NCBI GenBank assembly: GCA_003497555.1
Contig: DNNS01000140.1
Location: forward strand, 1,592-6,794
Reading direction: 5' to 3'
Length of the DNA stretch: 5,203 nt
Source: Spirochaetia bacterium
GTDB lineage: Bacteria; Spirochaetota; UBA12135
Positions 1 through 5,203 of the stretch are shown piece after piece; position 1 is the first letter of the stretch; each line of letters starts with the position of its first letter. The notes below the pieces were generated by a model that saw only the letters and a list, made by a program, of their open reading frames with translations, did not search any database and was not told the DNA's origin. Made by a program: the position numbers and the translations under genes.

Positions 1-135
1 TTTTTCTATATAATAGAAATAAAATTGCACGGTGAGAGAAAAAAAGAGTATGCACCATGTTATCAAGAATTTTCCGCAGATTAAAAATAGACGCGTACCC
101 AAGAAATAAAATCATACCCATATATTATTGAGCAT
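1..135 (-). CDS. Start of a leftward gene, frame-disrupted, possibly SpmA-like (partial)
   Basis: Reading leftward, an ATG at 135-133 sits 5 nt after a near-perfect Shine-Dalgarno sequence. It encodes only MLNNIWV before a TGA at 114-112. That TGA overlaps a second ATG (115-113, an ATGA overlap), whose frame stays open to the window edge for 38 codons: a hydrophobic peptide starting MILFLGYASIFNLRK. Joining the frames by one inserted base in the GGG run gives MLNNIWGMILFLG. From memory this resembles the N-terminus of SpmA/nucleoside-recognition membrane proteins, which begin like M-x-N-x-IW followed by a hydrophobic segment. Three readings are possible: a real gene with a sequencing or natural frameshift, a 7-residue leader peptide coupled to the next ORF, or chance. 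The family assignment rests on a few residues and is weak. Confidence 0.3.
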
Positions 136-140
136 AAAAA

Positions 141-149
141 CTCCTTCTT
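141..149 (-). promoter_or_regulatory. Strong ribosome binding site for the leftward ORF
   Basis: The complement strand reads AAGAAGGAG followed by TTTTT and ATG (135-133). This is the best Shine-Dalgarno match in the window after that of the leuB-like gene, and its spacing is ideal. It is the main reason to believe that a leftward gene starts at 135 rather than at the ATGs at 121 or 115, which lack a well-spaced site. Confidence 0.5.
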
Positions 150-165
150 TTTTGTTTTGTTATGG

Positions 166-237
166 AAGTATTTATCTCACAAAATTCCGCTTTTCTTTTT
201 TTAAAAAGTGAAAATCTGTGAGATTTGAAAAATACTT
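166..237. repeat. Bulged inverted repeat between divergent genes
   Basis: The left arm is AAGTATTT (166-173) directly followed by ATCTCACA (174-181). The right arm is TGTGAGAT (217-224), then five extra bases TTGAA (225-229), then AAATACTT (230-237). Both 8-nt blocks pair perfectly, and the intervening T-rich and A-rich stretch (about 190-208) can extend the pairing imperfectly. The five extra bases form most of the proposed -35 box of the argG promoter. The repeat lies upstream of the predicted transcription start of argG, so it is more likely a DNA-level operator, or part of the leftward transcript, than an argG mRNA structure. It does not look like an intrinsic terminator or a classical ARG box. 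Confidence 0.5.
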
Positions 238-253
238 TATAATATTGTAAAAT
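225..253 (+). promoter_or_regulatory. Predicted sigma70-type promoter of the argG operon
   Basis: A TTGAAA box (225-230) and a TAAAAT box (248-253) are separated by exactly 17 bp in strongly AT-rich DNA. Transcription would begin near 260, leaving a leader of about 23 nt before argG. The better-looking TATAAT at 238-243 has no acceptable -35 box at 16-18 bp. The -35 box coincides with the bulge of the inverted repeat at 166-237, so a protein bound there would be placed to block or assist RNA polymerase. Confidence 0.5.
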
Positions 254-271
254 CTGCATAATTTAAAAAGC

Positions 272-277
272 AAGGGA
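272..277 (+). promoter_or_regulatory. Ribosome binding site of argG
   Basis: AAGGGA lies 5 nt before the ATG at 283. It supports this start, which is also the family's normal N-terminus because the PP-loop begins at residue 6. Confidence 0.6.
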
Positions 278-282
278 TTTTT

Positions 283-1479
283 ATGAAAATTGTTCTGGCA
301 TATTCCGGCGGGCTTGATACCTCGATTATTTTACATTGGTTGAAAAAAACCTATAAAGCAGAGATTATCGCTTTTACCGGAAATGTCGGTCTTGACAGCG
401 AGCTTGACGGCCTTAAAGAAAAAGCCCTGAAAACCGGGGCATCAAAAATATATATTCAGGACCTGCGCGGCGATTTTGTTAAAAACGGAATTTTCCGCCT
501 GATTAAGGCCAATGCCCGTTATCAGCGCAAATATCTGCTTGGTACTTCAATTGCCCGGCCTTTTATTGCCAAGGCAATGGCGGATATCGCCATTAAAGAA
601 AAAGCCCAGGCAGTAGCGCACGGCGCTACCGGCAAAGGTAACGATCAGGTAAGATTTGAAGCTGTATTTAAACAGTTTACCCCTCATATGAAAATTATTG
701 CACCCTGGAGAGAATGGAATTTAAAAAGCCGCGATATGCTTATTGATTACGCAGCAAAAAACAATATTCCGGTACCGGTAAGCAAATCCAAACCCTATTC
801 TTCAGACCGCAATATAATGCATATAAGCTATGAAGGCGGAGTACTCGAAGATCCGTATTACGAACCGCCGGAAGATATGTTTAAACTTACGGTTTCCCCC
901 GAAAAAGCGCCGGAAACTCCTGAATATATGGAAATAACCTTTAAAAACGGAGAACCCTGCAGAATAAACGGTAAAAATTTAAAGCCGGTTGACTTGCTGC
1001 TTAAAGCCAATGAAATCGGCGGCCGTCATGGAATCGGCCGGGTTGATATTGTTGAAGATCGGCTGGTAGGCATGAAATCGCGCGGCGTATATGAAACGCC
1101 CGGGGCAAGCCTGCTCATGGAAGCTCATGAAGCACTGGAATCTATCACGCTCGATAAAGACACGCTTGCGGCCAAATGTCAGCTTGGAGACAAATATGCC
1201 GAACTTACCTACAACGGATTATGGTTTTCGCCTTTTAAAGAAGCTATTGATGCATTTATTGATTATACCCAGAAAAATGTTACAGGCACTGTGCGTCTCA
1301 AACTCTTTAAAGGCGCCTGCCAGGTTACCGGCAGAAAAGCCGAACGCTCTCTTTACGATCCCGAGCTTGCCACCTTCAACGAAGATGAAATTTATAATCA
1401 GCAGGATGCCATGGGCTTTATCAACCTTTTTACCCTGCCGCTGAAAGTCAGGGGAATTGTCAATAAAAAAAATAAATGA
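283..1479 (+). CDS. argG: Argininosuccinate synthase
   Basis: This cytosolic enzyme joins citrulline and aspartate using ATP to give argininosuccinate, AMP and pyrophosphate, the penultimate step of arginine synthesis. The 398-residue length is normal for the common bacterial type, not the longer E. coli form. Visible motifs are the N-type ATP pyrophosphatase loop AYSGGLDTS (6-14), the GTSIARP segment (87-93), HGATGKGNDQVRFE (113-126) for ATP and aspartate, SSDRN (173-177), EGGVLEDP (184-191), EDRLVGMKSRG (258-268) with YETPG (270-274) for citrulline binding, and the C-terminal tetramerisation region with VTGTV (333-337) and SLYDPELATF (356-365). No key residue looks missing. It is the first gene of the operon, and its stop codon overlaps the next start (ATGA). 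No argH is in the window. Identification is secure. Confidence 0.97.
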   Translation: MKIVLAYSGGLDTSIILHWLKKTYKAEIIAFTGNVGLDSELDGLKEKALKTGASKIYIQDLRGDFVKNGIFRLIKANARYQRKYLLGTSIARPFIAKAMADIAIKEKAQAVAHGATGKGNDQVRFEAVFKQFTPHMKIIAPWREWNLKSRDMLIDYAAKNNIPVPVSKSKPYSSDRNIMHISYEGGVLEDPYYEPPEDMFKLTVSPEKAPETPEYMEITFKNGEPCRINGKNLKPVDLLLKANEIGGRHGIGRVDIVEDRLVGMKSRGVYETPGASLLMEAHEALESITLDKDTLAAKCQLGDKYAELTYNGLWFSPFKEAIDAFIDYTQKNVTGTVRLKLFKGACQVTGRKAERSLYDPELATFNEDEIYNQQDAMGFINLFTLPLKVRGIVNKKNK

Positions 1480-2255
1480 AATTTTTTTTTATCCTGCTAA
1501 TTATCATTCCGGTCTGCCTGTCGGCTTTCATGACCAAAGACTGCGAACTGATTATTAAAGCTTCTGACGGCAATAAATCAATTTTTACAGCTCCGGGAAA
1601 AATCGAAGAAGCCAAAAGCAACTCAGCAGGAAACCGCATTGCCCTGTACTGCAGATCGGTAAATTGCCCGGAAAAATTCGAGCTTTTTATCATTGATTTT
1701 ACCGGCAATATCCTGAATAAATTCTGCATTCCGCAGTACGGAAATTTTATCGGTATTGAAGATTTAAGATGGTTCGATTCCTACTATCTGGGATACAGTG
1801 TAAGAGTGCGTCCGGATTTCAATGTGGTGGAGCGGGTGGAAATCTACAGTAAAAATAAAATTGAAATGTATAACGGCACCCATTATACCTGGTCGGAAAA
1901 TTATAAATACGTGGCTTTTAAAGTCTGGATACCTCCGGCCGCGCCTGAAGAATATAAAAGCGATTTCCTGAAAGTTAACGAAACTCTTGTGTATCCCGAC
2001 AAACTTGAATTTATTGTAAAACACAATTTTCTTTCCGCTTTTTACTGGGTGCATGATCAAACGCTCTTTTTTCTTGATTACAGCGAAAACCAGAAACGTC
2101 TGGTATATTACAAACCGCAAACCAGAAAACTGCTGTGGTACGTGCTTGCTCCTGAAGCAGCCGGTCTGCAGTATAATAACAGCCAGCTTTTTATAAGTAT
2201 TCTTGACAACAATAAAAATGAAATCAGCCGGCTTGATACGGCAAAACTACAATAG
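1476..2255 (+). CDS. Unrecognised exported protein, propeller-like
   Basis: I do not recognise this 259-residue protein. It begins with a classic signal sequence: MK, then a hydrophobic core FFFILLIIIPVCL (3-15), with a likely signal peptidase I cut around 16-18. Cys14 lies inside the core without a proper lipobox, so a lipoprotein is unlikely. The mature part is rich in aromatic and beta-strand residues arranged as repeated short units: NRIALYC (53-59) with FELFIIDFTGN (68-78), YYLGYSVRV (103-111), THYTWSENYKYVAFKVW (135-151), AFYWVHDQTLFFLDY (188-202) with KLLWYVLA (218-225), and QLFISILDNN (237-246). This pattern resembles irregular TolB- or WD-like propeller blades, but no family signature is clear. 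The start overlaps the argG stop (ATGA), with no nearby Shine-Dalgarno sequence, so it is probably translated by coupling. Function is unknown; periplasmic or extracellular location is inferred. Confidence 0.75.
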   Translation: MKFFFILLIIIPVCLSAFMTKDCELIIKASDGNKSIFTAPGKIEEAKSNSAGNRIALYCRSVNCPEKFELFIIDFTGNILNKFCIPQYGNFIGIEDLRWFDSYYLGYSVRVRPDFNVVERVEIYSKNKIEMYNGTHYTWSENYKYVAFKVWIPPAAPEEYKSDFLKVNETLVYPDKLEFIVKHNFLSAFYWVHDQTLFFLDYSENQKRLVYYKPQTRKLLWYVLAPEAAGLQYNNSQLFISILDNNKNEISRLDTAKLQ

Positions 2256-2258
2256 GAG
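2254..2258 (+). promoter_or_regulatory. Strong ribosome binding site of the leuB-like gene
   Basis: AGGAG overlaps the TAG stop codon (2253-2255) of the preceding gene and lies 6 nt before the ATG at 2265. It fixes the start and gives this gene independent, strong translation initiation within the operon. Confidence 0.7.
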
Positions 2259-2264
2259 AAAACA

Positions 2265-3317
2265 ATGTACAAAATTGCAGTGATTGGCGGAGACGGCACG
2301 GGCCCGGAAGTAATGGCCGAGGGAGTCAAAGTTTTAAAAGCAGCCTGCCAGGCGGAAAAAATCTCCATCGAACTGGTAAATTACGACATCGGAGGCGAGC
2401 GCTATCTGCGTACCGGCGAAGTCCTTCCGGAATCAATCATCCCGGAACTGAAAAAATTCAATGCCATTTACCTGGGAGCTATCGGGCACCCGCAGGTCAA
2501 ACCGGGAATTCTGGAAAAAGGCATTTTACTGAAACTGCGCTTTGAGCTTGATCAATACATTAATCTGCGGCCGATAAAACTTTACCCGGGAGTGGAAACT
2601 CCTATAAAAGATAAAACTCCGGAGCATATTGATTATGTGGTAGTCCGCGAAAACACCGGCGGAATCTACACCGGCCTCGGCGGAATTTCCATGAAAGGAA
2701 CTCCCCATGAAATAGCAGTTCAGGAAATGGTCTATAACCGCTTTCAGGTGGAGCGCTGTCTGCGCTATGCCTTTAATCTCACCAAAAAACGCGCCAAAAA
2801 AAATACCTTAGCGCTCTGCGGAAAAACCAATGTGCTTACTTTTGTCTATGATCTCTGGGAGCGCGCTTTTCATGAGATCGGGGCGGAATTTCCCGGCATT
2901 AAACGAGACTATTACCATGTTGACGCTACCTGCATGTGGATGATAAAAAATCCGGAATGGTTTGACGTAATTGTTACCGGTAATTTATTCGGAGATATTA
3001 TCACCGATTTGGGAGCAATAACCCAGGGAGGCATGGGAATAGCAGCCGGAGGCAATATTAACCCCGAAGGCGTTTCTATGTTCGAACCAATCGGAGGTTC
3101 TGCTCCCAAATATACCGGGCAGAATGTTGTCAACCCTCTGGCCTGTATTATGGCCGGTTCCATGCTGCTTGAAACCCTTGGCGAAATTAGGGCGGCATCC
3201 CGCATTGAACAGGCAGTACAAAAAACCATTTCCGGACACATGAAATCCATGAGTGCCGGAAAAATGGGAACAGGCACCAGAGAAATCGGCGATCTGGCAG
3301 CCAAATACGCCGGTTAA
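2265..3317 (+). CDS. leuB: 3-Isopropylmalate dehydrogenase-like decarboxylating dehydrogenase
   Basis: The 350-residue protein belongs to the isocitrate/isopropylmalate dehydrogenase family, cytosolic beta-decarboxylating enzymes. LeuB oxidises 3-isopropylmalate in leucine synthesis. Motifs: GDGTGPEV (9-16); ILLKLRFELD (87-96) and NLRP (100-103) with substrate arginines R92 and R102; RENTGGIY (128-135); catalytic KTNVLT (187-192); HVDA (218-221); and the metal-binding NLFGDIITD (240-248) with D244 and D248. The Leu-Leu before R92 and the sequence around it resemble the mycobacterial type of LeuB, favouring isopropylmalate as substrate. The cofactor loop EPIGGSAPKYTG (274-285) is unusual: Gly replaces the usual His of HGSAP, and Lys282-Tyr283 replace Asp-Ile, suggesting NADP. 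No leuA, leuC or leuD is nearby. An isocitrate, homoisocitrate or tartrate dehydrogenase cannot be excluded. Confidence 0.85.
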   Translation: MYKIAVIGGDGTGPEVMAEGVKVLKAACQAEKISIELVNYDIGGERYLRTGEVLPESIIPELKKFNAIYLGAIGHPQVKPGILEKGILLKLRFELDQYINLRPIKLYPGVETPIKDKTPEHIDYVVVRENTGGIYTGLGGISMKGTPHEIAVQEMVYNRFQVERCLRYAFNLTKKRAKKNTLALCGKTNVLTFVYDLWERAFHEIGAEFPGIKRDYYHVDATCMWMIKNPEWFDVIVTGNLFGDIITDLGAITQGGMGIAAGGNINPEGVSMFEPIGGSAPKYTGQNVVNPLACIMAGSMLLETLGEIRAASRIEQAVQKTISGHMKSMSAGKMGTGTREIGDLAAKYAG

Positions 3318-3321
3318 ACAA

Positions 3322-4842
3322 ATGCAGATTACACTTGCCGGATACAATATTGACCTTGATGCCTTGAACCAGGCAATTCAAGACCTGGAAAAATCCGTTC
3401 CCGATGTATCCGGCGCCCTGTCTGCTCTTAAATCGCTTACACCTGAAACTATTTCCGCATCCTATGCGCGCATTTCCCGCGATCCGCGTCCTATCGGTAA
3501 ATTAAGAGAAGCTGCCCGTACCGATTTATCAGCAGCCCGAAAATCCAATCAGGCCATTATTTTTACCATGGGGCACCGCTCCATTGCCGAACATGCCTGT
3601 TTTAATTTTGATTTGCTAGGTATTTCCCGCCTGGCCGTAGAACAAATTGAGCGCTCGCGTCTTTGCAGTTATACGGAAAAATCCCAGCGTTATATTACGC
3701 TTGCGGCAGAATATACGGTTCCTGCGGAAATAATCAATGCGGGTTTTGAAAACGCATACCGCAGCCTGGTTGAAAAAGATCAATACGCCTTTTATTTCTC
3801 GGTTTTACCGGAACTGGAAAAATGGCATACGGAAAACACTCCTGATGACTTTTTTCAGGCCATGGGTATTCTGCAAAACGATGCTAAAAAAAAACAGGTT
3901 ATAGAGGGTCTGGCTAAAGAAGACGCGCGCTATGCCCTGCCGCTTTCGGCTCATGCCCAGCTGGGGCTTACAATTAACGGCAGAAATTTGGAACAACTGG
4001 TTACCCGCCTGCGCTCTTCCGGACTGACTGAAGAAAAAGACGCAGGAGAAAAATTATATAATTTAGCTTACGGCCTGGCGCCTTCCATTATTAAATATCT
4101 TGATGAAAGCGACTATTATAAAAATACTTATTCGGAAATAAAAGATTTTTTTGCCGGTTTATTACGCAAAAATAAACCGGGCAAAACAAAACCGGCCTGT
4201 GTTTTTTCAGGACTTAAACCCGATATTTCCATTCCGGCGGCATTTCTTTTCTCATCCGGGTCTCTAGACTATAAAACCTGTTTGTCTTTAGCCGGTAATT
4301 TTACTCCGGCCTTTCAAAAAAAACTGCTGGGTTTAAGTCTGCAATATAAAGATCATTTTGATCCCCTGCCCCGTGAATTCGAGATTCAGAATACGGTATG
4401 CGAACTTACAGTATCAGCTTCCTGTTTTGCCCAGATTAAAAGACACCGCATGAATACCATAATCTGCCAGGCTTATTCCCCGCATCTGCATTTCACCATT
4501 CCGCCGTCTGTTGCCGGAATCGGGAAAAAAAATGAATTTGAAAAACTGATGCTGAAAACCGGTGATTTTTATTTCCGCCTTGAGAAAGCCGGTGTCCCCG
4601 CTTGCGCCCTGCCTTATGTCCTTACCAATGCTCACCGGCGCCGTGTTCTGCTGGCTGCCAATATCAGGCAGGTTTACGCCATTGCCATGGAACGTCTCAA
4701 TCTTTTTGCCCAGTGGGATATACGCGGAACCATAAAAGAATATCTGGGTGCCATGAAAAAAACCGCACCGTATATGCTGCAGGCTGCCTGCGGAAAACAC
4801 GAATACCATTCCATAAAATCACTATTCATGGGAAAATTATAG
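3322..4842 (+). CDS. thyX: Double-length flavin-dependent thymidylate synthase (ThyX) family protein
   Basis: ThyX methylates dUMP to dTMP using FAD, NADPH and methylene-tetrahydrofolate. Typical proteins have about 220-250 residues; this one has 506 and holds two ThyX-like halves. The N-half has GHRSIAEH (84-91), Q108, a degenerate RSR (111-113), SYTEKSQRY (116-124) and EDARYALP (200-207). The C-half has Q371, a true RHR (374-376), NIR (447-449) and AQWDIR (463-468), but has lost GHxSxxEH and the Ser/Glu of the signature. The halves are joined by a Lys-rich linker near 283-290. From memory, the experimentally studied Chlamydia trachomatis ThyX is also about this long, so activity is plausible. 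I chose the start at 3322 (MQITLAGYNID), 4 nt after the upstream stop; an in-frame ATG at 3253 would overlap the leuB-like gene by 65 nt. No Shine-Dalgarno sequence is visible, so translation is probably coupled. Confidence 0.85.
   Translation: MQITLAGYNIDLDALNQAIQDLEKSVPDVSGALSALKSLTPETISASYARISRDPRPIGKLREAARTDLSAARKSNQAIIFTMGHRSIAEHACFNFDLLGISRLAVEQIERSRLCSYTEKSQRYITLAAEYTVPAEIINAGFENAYRSLVEKDQYAFYFSVLPELEKWHTENTPDDFFQAMGILQNDAKKKQVIEGLAKEDARYALPLSAHAQLGLTINGRNLEQLVTRLRSSGLTEEKDAGEKLYNLAYGLAPSIIKYLDESDYYKNTYSEIKDFFAGLLRKNKPGKTKPACVFSGLKPDISIPAAFLFSSGSLDYKTCLSLAGNFTPAFQKKLLGLSLQYKDHFDPLPREFEIQNTVCELTVSASCFAQIKRHRMNTIICQAYSPHLHFTIPPSVAGIGKKNEFEKLMLKTGDFYFRLEKAGVPACALPYVLTNAHRRRVLLAANIRQVYAIAMERLNLFAQWDIRGTIKEYLGAMKKTAPYMLQAACGKHEYHSIKSLFMGKL
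4154..4180. repeat. Perfect 9-bp inverted repeat inside thyX
   Basis: CCGGTTTAT (4154-4162) and ATAAACCGG (4172-4180) flank a 9-nt loop. A further AAACCGGC at 4189-4196 can compete for the left arm (GCCGGTTT, 4153-4160). No T-run follows on either strand, so it is not a terminator. It lies where the linker between the two ThyX halves is encoded. Confidence 0.45.
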
Positions 4843-4844
4843 GC

Positions 4845-5123
4845 ATGGAAAAAATTAAAAAAGAAATTACCGTGGAAAAAGCCCTCTCCCGGCTGGAAAC
4901 ATCCGTGGAAGAGCTGGAAAACGGCAATATCGGCCTTGACGACGCTTTTGAAAAATTTGAACGCGCTGTAAAAATTTCAAAATTTATTTCCAAAAAACTC
5001 AAAGACTATGAACGGCGTATCCAGGTTTTAAAAGAAGATCCTTCCGCGGCAGACGGTTATAAACTTGAAAATTTCAATGAAGAGGCTGACTCGGCCGGGC
5101 ACAACACCATTCATAAGGAATAA
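4845..5123 (+). CDS. xseB: Exodeoxyribonuclease VII small subunit
   Basis: XseB is the small subunit that binds in several copies to the XseA catalytic subunit to form exonuclease VII, a cytosolic nuclease degrading single-stranded DNA into oligonucleotides in repair. The 92-residue length is normal. The family's helical hairpin is clear: VEKALSRLETSVEELENG (10-27), then the turn NIGLDDAFEKFERAVK (28-43) and a second helix through KLKDYERRIQVL (51-62). The tail (63-92) is acidic, unordered in appearance and not diagnostic. The start at 4845 is 2 nt after the thyX stop. The same frame stays open far upstream inside thyX, but the family alignment begins only a few residues after this Met. Shine-Dalgarno support is weak (GGAA at 4831-4834), consistent with coupling. 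xseA is not in the window. Confidence 0.93.
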   Translation: MEKIKKEITVEKALSRLETSVEELENGNIGLDDAFEKFERAVKISKFISKKLKDYERRIQVLKEDPSAADGYKLENFNEEADSAGHNTIHKE

Positions 5124-5137
5124 AATAATTACCGCCC

Positions 5138-5203
5138 GTGCCTGCTAAAAACATTGTTTCCATAATTCTACTTAAATTCTACGTATCCACTCAGATTTTA
5201 CAA
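5138..5203 (+). CDS. Possible start of a sixth operon gene (partial)
   Basis: A GTG at 5138, 14 nt after the xseB stop, opens a frame that runs to the window edge (22 codons, beginning MPAKNIVSIILLKFY if GTG initiates). It is the only frame open across this stretch on either strand. The peptide is hydrophobic near its start, as in a small membrane protein. Evidence is thin: a short length, a poor Shine-Dalgarno sequence (AAGGAA about 17 nt upstream) and AT-rich codons. Confidence 0.2.
   Translation, partial: MPAKNIVSIILLKFYVSTQILQ
5164..5182 (+). repeat. Short tandem direct repeat AATTCTAC
   Basis: AATTCTAC occurs at 5164-5171 and again at 5175-5182 with a TTA spacer, giving an 11-nt period, about one helical turn. 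If this stretch is noncoding it could be a paired protein-binding site. If the frame from 5138 is real, the repeat is inside coding sequence and probably incidental. Confidence 0.3.

Larger units (their letters stand above)
283..5123 (+). other. Predicted five-gene operon
   Basis: Five genes on one strand follow each other with a 4-nt overlap (argG to the exported-protein gene), then gaps of 9, 4 and 2 nt. No hairpin plus T-run terminator is visible between them. The promoter at 225-253 is the only convincing one. Three of the downstream genes (1476, 3322, 4845) have weak or absent Shine-Dalgarno sequences, which suggests translational coupling. The leuB-like gene has its own strong site. The operon probably continues past the window edge, since no terminator follows xseB. 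Confidence 0.75.

Noticed and set aside
1..84. Rightward frame open from the window edge to a TAA at 82-84 (27 codons), possibly the tail of an upstream gene
   Set aside because: It is short, with no recognisable motif, and the opposite strand offers a strong ribosome binding site pointing left. A gene tail here cannot be excluded without more upstream sequence.
112..114. In-frame TGA read as tryptophan (recoded genetic code) in the leftward ORF
   Set aside because: argG ends at TGA exactly where the family normally ends, so TGA functions as a stop in this genome. A frame shift or leader peptide explains the leftward ORF better.
238..243. Perfect TATAAT upstream of argG
   Set aside because: No acceptable -35 box lies 16-18 bp upstream (about 214-221 reads like ATCTGTGA). 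The TTGAAA/TAAAAT pair with 17-bp spacing is better.
245..256. TTGTAAAATCTG at 245-256 appears as its reverse complement at 5192-5203, suggesting mobile-element ends
   Set aside because: A 12-nt inverted match in a 5-kb AT-rich window is expected about once by chance. No transposase or target duplication is seen, and the operon is ordinary housekeeping content.
1091..1444. 117-codon rightward ORF inside argG
   Set aside because: It is an alternate-frame shadow of a well-supported argG, with no motif or ribosome binding site.
3253..3321. Upstream in-frame ATG extending ThyX by 23 residues
   Set aside because: The extension would overlap the leuB-like gene by 65 nt, reads as low-quality sequence, and has no ribosome binding site. 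The start at 3322 gives a natural ThyX-like N-terminus.
2912..3381. Several leftward ORFs of 64-130 codons opposite the leuB-like gene
   Set aside because: They mirror the coding strand of a clear family member, and their peptides show no family features.
4602..4844. Upstream extension of the xseB frame to 4602
   Set aside because: It lies entirely inside thyX in another frame and gives a Cys/His-rich shadow peptide. XseB homology begins just after 4845.
5094..5142. Possible terminator hairpin around the xseB stop (GGCAC at 5098-5102 with GTGCC at 5138-5142)
   Set aside because: There are only 5 paired bases with a 35-nt loop and no T-run.

Overview
The window looks like one rightward operon from a moderately AT-rich bacterium (about mid-40s % GC by eye in genes, much lower in the 5' intergenic region). 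The species cannot be named from the sequence. A predicted secreted protein and a double-length, Chlamydia-like ThyX suggest a Gram-negative lineage outside the common Proteobacteria and Firmicutes, but this is inference.

Layout: positions 1-135 hold the start of a leftward reading frame with a very strong ribosome binding site (141-149) but a broken or overlapping reading frame. Positions 136-282 are an AT-rich divergent intergenic region with a bulged inverted repeat (166-237) and a good sigma70-type promoter for the rightward operon (225-253). Then follow argG (283-1479), a gene for an unrecognised exported protein with a propeller-like look (1476-2255), a leuB-like decarboxylating dehydrogenase (2265-3317), a double-length thyX (3322-4842) and xseB (4845-5123). 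Junctions are -4, +9, +4 and +2 nt, so the five genes are very probably co-transcribed and partly translationally coupled. The last 80 bases contain no terminator and perhaps the first codons of a sixth gene.

The operon mixes arginine synthesis (ArgG), branched-chain amino acid metabolism (LeuB-like), dTMP synthesis (ThyX) and DNA repair (XseB). It is not a single pathway: argH, leuA/C/D and xseA are absent from the window.

The most interesting signal is inside the 506-residue ThyX. It contains two ThyX-like halves whose catalytic motifs have decayed in a complementary way. The N-terminal half keeps the residues matching one side of the classical inter-subunit active site (GHxSxxEH, Glu86/Ser88/Arg90, Glu144/Arg147 in Thermotoga numbering). 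The C-terminal half keeps the other side (Gln75, RHR, Arg174). This predicts a protein that rebuilds a composite active site from two specialised halves. A second point is that the LeuB-like enzyme carries Lys-Tyr...Val at the cofactor site, the pattern of NADP-dependent isocitrate dehydrogenase, in place of the usual Asp-Ile of NAD-dependent LeuB.
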